Below are positions 1-7,938 of a DNA stretch of 64,000 nt, piece after piece. Location of the stretch: contig NTJZ01000013.1 of the NCBI GenBank assembly GCA_002457215.1, positions 27,453-91,452 on the forward strand, read 5' to 3'. The stretch is from OM182 bacterium MED-G28 (GTDB taxonomy: Bacteria; Pseudomonadota; Gammaproteobacteria; Pseudomonadales; Pseudohongiellaceae). The position numbers were made by a program, and so were the translations under genes. The notes under the pieces were generated by a model. The model saw nothing but the letters and a program-made list of their open reading frames with translations, searched no databases and was not told the DNA's origin. How positions within the stretch are numbered: the stretch's first letter is position 1; each line of letters begins with the position of its first letter.

Positions 1-6
1 TCCGTT

Positions 7-1047
7 TTAATTCAGGACGTGGCGTTCCAGCATGCGACGTCGAACCACAGCCCCGTAAACATTGCCTTCATGGTCAACGCCTACACCCTCAGCCCCAGAA
101 TGATCATCTCGAAGTGGCTCCATGTCTTCGATAAACACATCGACACTGCCATCAATTGCCGAACCTATACGAATACCCTTCATTATTCCCATTAATTCTT
201 TCGCCCCAGTGTCAGGACCAGACTCAGAGTCAGCAACGTAGATTCGGTCATCAGGTGTGATGAATATGCCACTGGGTCTGCCAAATTGACGCCACTCATC
301 GATAAACTCGCCTTCCTGGGTGAATAACTGAATGCGATTGTTTTCGCGATCACCGACAAACAATCGGCCGCGAGAATCCATCGCGATGGTATGGGGTTCG
401 CTTATGAGGCCTTGAGCTGAACCCTTGCTGCCCCATTCTTTTATATAGTCACCGCTGGCGCTGTAATGAACGACGCGATTATTGAGACCTCCACGATGAC
501 TGTCAGTCACAAAAATATCGCCATCATTCGGATCAATTACCACATCATTTGGAGAGTGCAGCAAATTGGGACCAGACCCTCCCCTGCCACTTTCCCCAAG
601 AGTCATAAGTATTTCTCCCTCGGGGCTAAACTTAATAACCTGATGCCCGATTTCTTCATTACCTCTAGCATCTGCTACCCAGAGATTTCCTTCATGATCG
701 ACAGTGGCACCATGGGGAAAAATAAACAAACCTGCTCCGAAAGCCATTTGCAGGTTGCCCTCGTAGTCGTATTTGAGGATGGGCGGCTCAGGCCGGTTTT
801 CACAAGAGTTTTCAAAGCAACGGTGAATTACATAAATGAACTGCCCATTTGGCGAAGGTTCAACCGCGGTTACTGCTGCCCAAGCTCCAGTGCCCTCTGG
901 CAATTCGCCCCAGTTTCGTTGCGTGACATATGGTCGTGGTAAGTCATTACGCACACCGTGCACTGCAGGCTCAATAGATTGAGCAACCGCAGTGAGCGCG
1001 AAAGCCATTACTACAAGCACCGTTGGGAGAACCTTTATCAAATTCAT
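7..1047 (-). CDS. Secreted NHL-repeat beta-propeller, PAL-like
   Basis: Predicted periplasmic six-bladed NHL propeller of the family that includes peptidyl-alpha-hydroxyglycine alpha-amidating lyase (PAL). A signal peptide ends near AVAQ (residue 24). NHL blades recur from about residue 100, with short motifs such as FPHGATVD, SEPHTIAMD and VGDRENNRIQ. In animal PAL three His bind zinc; here the first (PHG, about H113) and second (PHT, about H220) are present, but the third blade reads AEGVGVD, so the third ligand seems lost unless H317 replaces it. The start is the ATG at 1047, preceded by AGGAC, rather than the TTG just before it. It is divergent from the PHM-like operon. Family sure; lyase activity unproven. 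Confidence 0.85.
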   Translation of the reverse strand: MNLIKVLPTVLVVMAFALTAVAQSIEPAVHGVRNDLPRPYVTQRNWGELPEGTGAWAAVTAVEPSPNGQFIYVIHRCFENSCENRPEPPILKYDYEGNLQMAFGAGLFIFPHGATVDHEGNLWVADARGNEEIGHQVIKFSPEGEILMTLGESGRGGSGPNLLHSPNDVVIDPNDGDIFVTDSHRGGLNNRVVHYSASGDYIKEWGSKGSAQGLISEPHTIAMDSRGRLFVGDRENNRIQLFTQEGEFIDEWRQFGRPSGIFITPDDRIYVADSESGPDTGAKELMGIMKGIRIGSAIDGSVDVFIEDMEPLRDDHSGAEGVGVDHEGNVYGAVVRRRMLERHVLN

Positions 1048-1145
1048 CAAGATTAGTCCTATTATTCCGAGTCTATAAATAATCCTATCATTCCAAAATC
1101 TTCACGCCCACCACCAGATCAATGACGCCGAATGCCTCAATTTGC

Positions 1146-1174
1146 TTGACTCCGGGAATACCACCCAGTTTAAT
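1146..1174 (+). promoter_or_regulatory. Sigma70-like promoter for the PHM-like operon
   Basis: TTGACT (1146-1151), 17-nt spacer, TTTAAT (1169-1174), on the plus strand in the divergent gap before the gene starting at 1256. It would give a leader of about 75 nt. Pattern match only. Confidence 0.5.
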
Positions 1175-1255
1175 CAGGAATTGGAATATTTAAAGCGTGA
1201 GTCGCCCCAGACGACTACCCTTTATGTAACCCAATCACTCTTTTAAGAGAAAGTT

Positions 1256-2608
1256 ATGAATAATATCAGCAGGCTTTTTAACTCAATTGCCCTTATTGCA
1301 ATACCCGCATTCGTTCAGGCACAGGCTGGCGAGCAGCAGATCACCTACAATGGCGAAGCAGGCCGTATTATCAATGAGAACTGCGTAGTATGCCATCGAG
1401 AAGGTGGCATAGGCCCAATGCAATTTGAGTCCTATGATCAAATTCGGCCCTGGGCACCTTTGATTCAGCTAAAAGTGGCTAATCGAGAAATGCCACCCTA
1501 TGCCTATGATCACGGCATCGGGATTCAAAACCTGCAAGGCGATTGGCGTCTAGAACAAGAAGAGATTGACACTCTTGTAGCCTGGGTTAATCAAGGAGCT
1601 CCTTTGGGTGATCCTGATTCGCCCCTAGCTGCACCACGATTAAACGACCCTGATGCGTGGAATTTTGTTAGCGAATTAGGGGAACCAGATTTAGTAATTC
1701 CTTCAGTTGCTATAGATATTCCTGCGAATGGCAATGATTTATGGAGCACCCACTATGTGCCAAGTGGCATATCAAGCGATCGCTGCATAAAAGCAGTACA
1801 AGTTAAACCTCGAGGTGATGCAAAGTCAGTTGTTCATCATGCAAACTCAACTATAGACGTATATAACGATGACGGTGAATTAGAGCGTTATAGCATGCTT
1901 ACTGAATATGCGATGGGCAAATGGGGTGAGTTAGTACCCGAAGATGTTTGTCGCACGATTCCATCTAATTCCATGGTGCGCTGGAGCATTCATATGTTTC
2001 CTGGCGGCCTCGGGAGCATAGCACCAGGTACTATCATAGAAGATAACGTGGTAGAAATTGGCCTATGGCTGCACCCTGAAGGTTATGAAGATAATGTTGG
2101 TTATACTCAAGACTTAAAACAGTACAACATTCAGTACGAAAGAGCAGAGCGAGACTTGCGTTTAGTTATTCCACCTCATGGCTACACGATGACCCAGGGT
2201 TTTCACTCTTTTGATCACCCGGTTCGCATAGACAGCTTTCAACCCCACGGTCATTTGCGCATGCGCTCAGCATCATTTGAAATTTTCTATCCTAAAACTG
2301 GCCAAACAGAAGAGATAAGTCAAATTTCTAATTGGAGTGCAACCTGGCACCATAGTCATATTTATGAACCGGACGTTGCTCCTTTGTTACCAACTGGGGC
2401 AGTGCTCGTACTGAAGCAATGGTACGACAACACTGCGGACAATCCGAATAACCCAGACCCGGATCAATGGGTATTCGGGGGCAGTAGAACGGCTGATGAA
2501 ATGACCCATGCCTGGATAGCAGTAACCCACTTAGATGAAGAAGGCTATGAAAAATTAGTTGCCGAGCGTAAAGAAAAAGAAGCTCGCTCATTTGCTGGTA
2601 ACGATTAG
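1256..2608 (+). CDS. Cytochrome c / PHM-like copper monooxygenase fusion (first copy)
   Basis: Secreted protein (signal to about residue 24, FVQAQA). The N-terminal domain carries one heme c motif CVVCH (43-47) followed by MPPYAYDHGIGIQ, typical of a short cytochrome c domain. The C-terminal two thirds resembles copper type II ascorbate-dependent monooxygenases (peptidylglycine alpha-hydroxylating monooxygenase, PHM): an HH pair (194-195), H273, an HxH pair (HGH, 331-333) and a late Met (M416). The HH-to-HxH spacing of 137 is close to the 135 of mammalian PHM. Inference: a periplasmic copper hydroxylase receiving electrons through its own heme. Substrate unknown. RBS is a weak AGAGAAAG. Confidence 0.75.
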   Translation: MNNISRLFNSIALIAIPAFVQAQAGEQQITYNGEAGRIINENCVVCHREGGIGPMQFESYDQIRPWAPLIQLKVANREMPPYAYDHGIGIQNLQGDWRLEQEEIDTLVAWVNQGAPLGDPDSPLAAPRLNDPDAWNFVSELGEPDLVIPSVAIDIPANGNDLWSTHYVPSGISSDRCIKAVQVKPRGDAKSVVHHANSTIDVYNDDGELERYSMLTEYAMGKWGELVPEDVCRTIPSNSMVRWSIHMFPGGLGSIAPGTIIEDNVVEIGLWLHPEGYEDNVGYTQDLKQYNIQYERAERDLRLVIPPHGYTMTQGFHSFDHPVRIDSFQPHGHLRMRSASFEIFYPKTGQTEEISQISNWSATWHHSHIYEPDVAPLLPTGAVLVLKQWYDNTADNPNNPDPDQWVFGGSRTADEMTHAWIAVTHLDEEGYEKLVAERKEKEARSFAGND

Positions 2609-2731
2609 ACAGAGACTTCTGAAGAGGACTCTCTGCGCAATAAAATCCAACTGCCTAAAGGTAGTATTTTATAGTAGCTGTCGAAAATTTTATTATATGA
2701 ATTTCAATTAACGCCTGCTGGAGAAAGCACA

Positions 2732-4129
2732 ATGAAACTCAGCATTAAGAAGACCCTCTCTTTTATTATCGGACTGCTTGCCTTTCCCATGGCCGGCTTT
2801 GGTCAGAGCGATAGTGTTACGTTCCACAAAGACATTGAACCAATCTTGCAGCGTAGTTGCCAAAACTGTCACCGGGTTGGTGGTGGCGGTCCTATGCCAC
2901 TGGTGACCTATGATGAAGTCGCTCCCTTCGCCGGTTTGATCGAGTACAAGACAGGACTGCGAGACCGTGCTGGCGCCATGCCACCATGGTACGTAGAAAA
3001 AAATATCGGCATTCAGAGCTTTAAAAACGATAACTCACTTAGTGATGAGGATCTCGCCGCAATATCTACTTGGGCTAGAAGCGGAACCCCACAGGGAGAT
3101 CCTTCAGATGCCCCAGAGCCTCTGATCTTTGATGACAGCATCAAGTGGAAAGCCGGCACGCCAGACCTCGTTGTCAAACTACCTGAAATTACCAAGTTGG
3201 CCGGAACTGCTGACTGGTGGGGCGAACTAGAAACCGTGCCAACCGGACTGACTGAAGACCGTTATGTAAAGTCTGTAGAAGTGGTCGAGGTTAACGACGT
3301 CGATATGACCCAACTTTCGGGGACCGTTGGCGGACGATACATATTCCATCACATGCTCTGGTTTACTGCAAAATTGGATGAAGAAGGAAACCCTCAGCGT
3401 GGAATGTTCAGTAATCCATGGCCAGTGCATGAAGTCGGACGTAACGCTGATATATTCGACGATAATACAGGTCGCCTTTTAGAAGCAGGTTCAGCGATAG
3501 TGTCTGACTCGATTCATTTGCACTCCAATGGCAGAGATACCACGGGTCACCTGGAGATTGGTTTTACTTTCCATGATCGGGACTTCGAACCCAAGTATAG
3601 AGACACGATAAATTTTACCGGAAATGGAGTTGACATAAGTATTGCGCCAAATCAGACAGATCAAGAACTTCATGCCTACAGTATTCTTGAAGCACATACT
3701 AAGATTGTCTCTTTCGAACCTCACCTGCATGCCCCCGGAACTCGCATGTGTCTGGAAGCAATCTGGGGTCATCAAGTCGAAACGCTTTCCTGTGTTGGAT
3801 ACGATCACAACTGGGTGCGTACCTATCAATTTGAGGATTCCGCGGCGCCGTTGTTACCTAAAGGTACTATCCTTCACATCACTGGTTATATGAATAATAC
3901 GGAGACTAATATCAACATCCCAGATCCGCGCAATTGGCAGGGATCTGGCAATCGTTCCACACAGAACATGTTTCTCGATCTCGGCATTCGGGTATCCATG
4001 AATCAGGAGCAATTCCTGGAAGCCATGGAAGAAAGACAACAAGTTCTCAATTTGGGCCCGAACGATCATGTTATCGGATGTCCGCTCTGCACGGCGACTT
4101 TGGTTTCACTCGTCGAAGCTGAAGATTAG
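2732..4129 (+). CDS. Cytochrome c / PHM-like copper monooxygenase fusion (second copy)
   Basis: Paralogue of the gene just upstream. Signal peptide ends near GFGQ (residue 25). Heme motif CQNCH at 43-47, in the same place as in the first copy. PHM-like ligands: HHM at 206-208 (the same triplet as the CuA pair of animal PHM), HLH at 262-264, HLH at 331-333 and Met413 in STQNMF. It differs from the first copy in ending with a CPLC motif (450-453) in a short tail. RBS GGAGAAA. Only 11 nt separate it from the next gene, so the two are probably cotranscribed. Probable periplasmic redox enzyme; substrate unknown. Confidence 0.75.
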   Translation: MKLSIKKTLSFIIGLLAFPMAGFGQSDSVTFHKDIEPILQRSCQNCHRVGGGGPMPLVTYDEVAPFAGLIEYKTGLRDRAGAMPPWYVEKNIGIQSFKNDNSLSDEDLAAISTWARSGTPQGDPSDAPEPLIFDDSIKWKAGTPDLVVKLPEITKLAGTADWWGELETVPTGLTEDRYVKSVEVVEVNDVDMTQLSGTVGGRYIFHHMLWFTAKLDEEGNPQRGMFSNPWPVHEVGRNADIFDDNTGRLLEAGSAIVSDSIHLHSNGRDTTGHLEIGFTFHDRDFEPKYRDTINFTGNGVDISIAPNQTDQELHAYSILEAHTKIVSFEPHLHAPGTRMCLEAIWGHQVETLSCVGYDHNWVRTYQFEDSAAPLLPKGTILHITGYMNNTETNINIPDPRNWQGSGNRSTQNMFLDLGIRVSMNQEQFLEAMEERQQVLNLGPNDHVIGCPLCTATLVSLVEAED

Positions 4130-4140
4130 TTGGAGACAGA

Positions 4141-5073
4141 ATGAAATTATTAGCTAATAAATTTAGAAGCAGGTGTAACTCTCTATTGCTTACAACGGTA
4201 GTGCTTCTCTTACCTGCCGCATTTGCCGCAGAAACTTTGCAATATGGTGCACCTGTCTATCCTTCCTTTGAGGGCTGGCGCCCGAACCCAGACGGATCAT
4301 TCAATCTCATGTTCGGATACATGAATGAAAATTGGGAAGAGCAACCATTGGTCGAAATTGGAGACAATAATTTTTTCTCTCCCGGTGAACCTGACCGAGG
4401 TCAACCGACAAATTTTATGCCACGCCGAAATCGTTTTACTTTCGAGGTAAATGTACCTTCCGATTGGGGTGATCGTGAGCTGGTTTGGAATTTAAATATC
4501 AATGGCGTGGAATCCAAGGCCTATGGAACCCTGAAGCCTGACTACCTAGTTGATAACATGATAATCGCTTCTGAAACTGGGTCTCTCGGAATTGGAGTCA
4601 GTAGCCCTGAATCCAGGTCGAATACGCCTCCAGTGCTCACATTTCAGGGTGATGATGCGCGCACGGCTAAGGTAGGTGAGGCAATAACCCTTCGGACTCA
4701 CCTTGAAGATGATGGCTTACCAAGATCAAGACTAAGATCTTCTAGGTCTGAGAGTGACCTGCATCGGGCCATGTTTCGCGCTCCTCAAAAACCCACTGTA
4801 AGTAAATTAAATGCCCTATTCCTGAGTTGGAATGTCTATCGTGGAGAAGGCAGGGTTACGTTCGATCCCCCACAAACCAAGGTATGGGAAGACACCCGCG
4901 TATCGGCTAACTCCCCCTGGGGTGGGCTGTGGCTGCCGCCAGTAATCCCTGATGATGGCATGATTGAAGTAACTGCGACTTTTGATGAGCCTGGCATCTA
5001 TACTCTCTGGGGACGGGCAGATGACGGTGGGCTTTATGCCGACACCTATTTGACTGTCACTGTCACTCCTTGA
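4141..5073 (+). CDS. Secreted protein of unknown function, partner of the PHM-like genes
   Basis: 310 aa with a signal peptide (cleavage near AFAAE, about residue 30) and no membrane segment afterwards. The first half has a conserved-looking block (FEGWRPNPDGS, LMFGYMNENWEE, FMPRRNRF) followed by beta-rich sequence and a C-terminal segment (IYTLWGRADDGG) that looks like an immunoglobulin-like or PKD-like strand set. I recall this type of protein beside cytochrome c-PHM fusions in other bacteria, but know no assigned function. GGAGA lies 5 nt before the ATG, and the terminator at 5110 closes the operon. Confidence 0.7.
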   Translation: MKLLANKFRSRCNSLLLTTVVLLLPAAFAAETLQYGAPVYPSFEGWRPNPDGSFNLMFGYMNENWEEQPLVEIGDNNFFSPGEPDRGQPTNFMPRRNRFTFEVNVPSDWGDRELVWNLNINGVESKAYGTLKPDYLVDNMIIASETGSLGIGVSSPESRSNTPPVLTFQGDDARTAKVGEAITLRTHLEDDGLPRSRLRSSRSESDLHRAMFRAPQKPTVSKLNALFLSWNVYRGEGRVTFDPPQTKVWEDTRVSANSPWGGLWLPPVIPDDGMIEVTATFDEPGIYTLWGRADDGGLYADTYLTVTVTP

Positions 5074-5109
5074 GAACAGCCTGCAAACCAGCTAAATTAG
5101 CTTTCATCT

Positions 5110-5139
5110 AAAAAAGCAGTTCAATCGAACTGCTTTTTT
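5110..5139 (+). terminator. Rho-independent terminator
   Basis: Stem GCAGTTC (5116-5122), loop AATC, stem GAACTGC (5127-5133), extended by six A on the left and six T on the right. Almost symmetrical, so it could act on both strands. It ends the operon beginning at 1256. Confidence 0.9.
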
Positions 5140-5165
5140 CTTCCCTGAATTTTAGTGAAAGCATA

Positions 5166-6803
5166 TTGAGTAAACCCATGGCTGCAGAAGAAAACACAAC
5201 CTATCAAGAAATCTATGACTCTTTTACTTGGGATAGACCCACTCATTTCAATTTTGCTAATGACGTTGTTGATAAATGGGCACAGCAAAACCCAAGTAAA
5301 CAAGCTCTGTTTTGGGTAGACGATAACGGTAATGAAAAGACACGGACATTTGATCAAATTTCAAGGAATTCAAAAAAAATTAGCAATGCCTTGACAAATT
5401 CTGGAGTAAAACGTGGAGATGTCATCATTTTATTATTGGGGCGAGAGGTGGAATGGTGGGAAGCTTTTACTGCAGCCCTCCGAATGGGCGCAGTTGTTTC
5501 ACCTGGCACTACCCAGCTCTCAGCGAAAGATATCAAGTATCGTTTAGGTGCTGCTAGCGCCACCTGTATTGTTACCAATGCGGCTAATGCGGAGAAAATT
5601 GATGAGGTTGCTGCCTCCTGCCCAACACTTGTAACAAAAGTACTTATAGATGGTCTGTGCGATGGCTGGCTGCATTATCCAACACTCCTGGATAAGTCAG
5701 AGGAAGACTTTGCGGAGATAAATACAGCATCCAATGATGAATCGATGTGCTATTTCACTTCTGGTACGACTGGCTACCCCAAAATGACTATTCATACCCA
5801 AGACTATGCACTTAGTCATCAGGTCACCGGCGCGCACTGGTTAAACCTTGGTGAGAACGACTTACATTGGAATATAAGTGACACCGGCTGGGCAAAGGCA
5901 GCTTGGAGTAGTTATTTTGGTCCCTGGACTTGCGGGGCAGCCCTGTTTATTCATCATTCTGCCGGTTTCAATCCTGGGCAAACATTAACTTTTATTGAAA
6001 AATATCCTATTACTACAATGTGTGGTGCTCCCACCATATATAGGATGTTAGTGCTAGAAAAACTATCTAATTATGATTTCGGTGAATTAAAGCATTGTGT
6101 TGGTGCAGGCGAACCCCTCAACCCTGAAATTATTGACACATGGAAAAACGCAACGGGAATTACTATTCGAGATGGTTATGGGCAAACAGAAACTGGCATC
6201 CTCTGTGGAAATTTTCATTTTATAGAACCGAAGTTTGGTTCAATGGGAAAGCCAGCACCCGGAATCCATTTATCAGTAATAGATGAAGATGGCAATGAAG
6301 TGGCCACTAATACCGAAGGAGACATTGCCGTGCGAGTGGAGCCGGATCGACCCCAAGGGTTGTTTAAGGAATATAAAAATGACCCTGAGCGCACCGCTGA
6401 CACTCGAAGGGGCCCTTGGTATATCACAGGAGATCGCGCCACCATTGATAATGAGGGTTACTTCTGGTTTGTATCCCGTGCCGATGATGTAATCCTGTCT
6501 GCCGGCTACCGTATTGGGCCATTTGAAGTGGAGAGCGCACTAATCGAGCATGCTGCTGTAGCTGAATCTGCCGTTGTATCGAGCCCCGATGCAACCAGGG
6601 GTGAAGTGGTCAAGGCCTTTGTGGTGCTTGTACCAGGTGCTGAAGCAAGTGACTCTTTGGCAAAAGAATTACAAGATCATGTAAAAAAGGTCACGGCTCC
6701 CTATAAATACCCACGCAAGCTGGAATTTATTGAAGCTCTCCCCAAAACCGTCAGCGGCAAGATTCGTCGTATCGAATTGCGCGAAAAAGAATGGAGCAAT
6801 TAG
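5166..6803 (+). CDS. Acyl-CoA synthetase (AMP-forming, medium-chain type)
   Basis: ATP-dependent activation of a carboxylic acid to its CoA thioester in the cytosol. ANL superfamily motifs: P-loop TSGTTGYPK (about 198-206), GYGQTET (about 337-343), GDRATIDNEG with SRADDVILSAGYRIGP (about 421-450), and the catalytic Lys in SGKIRR near residue 531. The 545-aa length fits the acetyl/medium-chain (ACSM-like) branch. The start is TTG at 5166 or ATG at 5178; no strong ribosome site decides between them. The next gene overlaps its end by 13 nt, suggesting coupling. Acid substrate not predictable. Confidence 0.9.
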   Translation: MSKPMAAEENTTYQEIYDSFTWDRPTHFNFANDVVDKWAQQNPSKQALFWVDDNGNEKTRTFDQISRNSKKISNALTNSGVKRGDVIILLLGREVEWWEAFTAALRMGAVVSPGTTQLSAKDIKYRLGAASATCIVTNAANAEKIDEVAASCPTLVTKVLIDGLCDGWLHYPTLLDKSEEDFAEINTASNDESMCYFTSGTTGYPKMTIHTQDYALSHQVTGAHWLNLGENDLHWNISDTGWAKAAWSSYFGPWTCGAALFIHHSAGFNPGQTLTFIEKYPITTMCGAPTIYRMLVLEKLSNYDFGELKHCVGAGEPLNPEIIDTWKNATGITIRDGYGQTETGILCGNFHFIEPKFGSMGKPAPGIHLSVIDEDGNEVATNTEGDIAVRVEPDRPQGLFKEYKNDPERTADTRRGPWYITGDRATIDNEGYFWFVSRADDVILSAGYRIGPFEVESALIEHAAVAESAVVSSPDATRGEVVKAFVVLVPGAEASDSLAKELQDHVKKVTAPYKYPRKLEFIEALPKTVSGKIRRIELREKEWSN

Positions 6804-7594
6804 TTTTGATTAGGCGTTTTCTGGTAGTGGTGGGATTCTTGACTATCAGCCAGTCATTGAGTGCTGCTGCGATCAATGAAGCCGCTGTTCTTGCAGCAAT
6901 GAGCAAGCAAGATCGCTTACCCGATGACATTACCAGAGATGCAAGAAGTCAGCCGCAAGATGTAATTCCTTTATTAGCGTTAGAGACAGGGGATCGAGTG
7001 GTGGATATATTCGCCGGCGGAGGCTACTACACAGAACTCTTAGCCTCTGTTGTAGGCCGCCAAGGCGAAGCTCTGTTGCACAATAATAATGGTTTCGAAG
7101 CTTGGGGCATCAACGGCCTAACTGATCGCTTCGCTTTGGGGCGAGACGCTGGCAATATCATACGCCACAACCGCAGCGGCATTAATCTCGATTTAGATGA
7201 AGCCTCATTGGACGGCGCATTGATAGTAATGGCTTTCCACGATCTTTACGTTGTTCCAAAACGTTATAACGGCGAAGAGTATGTTCCTGTTGGTAATCCA
7301 GCAAATACAAAATATTTTCTTGAACAGGTTTTCACTGCCCTAAAACCTGGCGGAAGGTTCGTAGTAGTTGATCATGCTGGAGACGCCTTGATGGATCATG
7401 ACGTTATTGCAGATTTACATCGCATAGAGGAATCTTTTGTTCGCAGTGAAATTGAGGATGCCGGATTTATTTTTGTCAGCTCGTCTGAAGCACTGCGAAA
7501 CGAAGCAGATGATCGGTCTATGATCGTCTTCGATCTAGATGTTCAGTTTAAAACTGATCGCTTCATTTTTGCATTCGAAAAGCCAGCGAAGTAG
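6791..7594 (+). CDS. Class I SAM-dependent methyltransferase-like protein, predicted exported
   Basis: Rossmann methyltransferase fold: motif I reads VVDIFAGGGYYTELLA (about 70-85), and later ALKPGGRFVVVDHAG is a typical post-motif strand. The N-terminus (RRFLVVVGFLTISQSLSAAA) looks like a Sec signal peptide, which is odd because SAM is cytosolic. Exported members of this family are known by sequence, but I know of no assigned reaction. The ATG overlaps the acyl-CoA synthetase gene by 13 nt. Could be a true methyltransferase acting before export or a repurposed fold. Confidence 0.75.
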   Translation: MEQLVLIRRFLVVVGFLTISQSLSAAAINEAAVLAAMSKQDRLPDDITRDARSQPQDVIPLLALETGDRVVDIFAGGGYYTELLASVVGRQGEALLHNNNGFEAWGINGLTDRFALGRDAGNIIRHNRSGINLDLDEASLDGALIVMAFHDLYVVPKRYNGEEYVPVGNPANTKYFLEQVFTALKPGGRFVVVDHAGDALMDHDVIADLHRIEESFVRSEIEDAGFIFVSSSEALRNEADDRSMIVFDLDVQFKTDRFIFAFEKPAK

Positions 7595-7938
7595 ATCAGC
7601 CTGAATATAAAAGATCAATTAGATCTGCTCTAAACATTTCCAGCATTCGACGATCTGACCTGAAATTATTAGTTGAATCAGGGTCAATGATCCTCAAATT
7701 CTTCTTTTCCCAGCACAAACAAAAGAACAACTGAACATGTGATGTTGATCGCTAATAATGTAGTCAAGCGAAAGTACTCCAGGATACGGTTCTCTTCGCA
7801 AAATTGCTTTATGCTGATAACTGAACCCAAAACTAGAGAGGCCTGTTGCGCAAGAAAGTGAAACGACCCATGGTTCTATGGTAGTTTTTAGCTTGAAGAC
7901 TCAGAGTTAGAGAGTGCAACTAGGTAAGGATTAACAGC
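7595..7938. other. Intergenic stretch, nothing clear
   Basis: 344 bp between the methyltransferase-like gene and the molybdenum hydroxylase gene. I see no convincing ORF, terminator or inverted repeat. The downstream gene has AAGGA 8 nt before its ATG, so its promoter presumably lies here. Confidence 0.5.

Noticed and set aside
466..942. 158-codon plus-strand frame opposite the NHL gene
   Set aside because: Lies wholly inside the coding NHL gene on the other strand, with no domain, signal or ribosome site.
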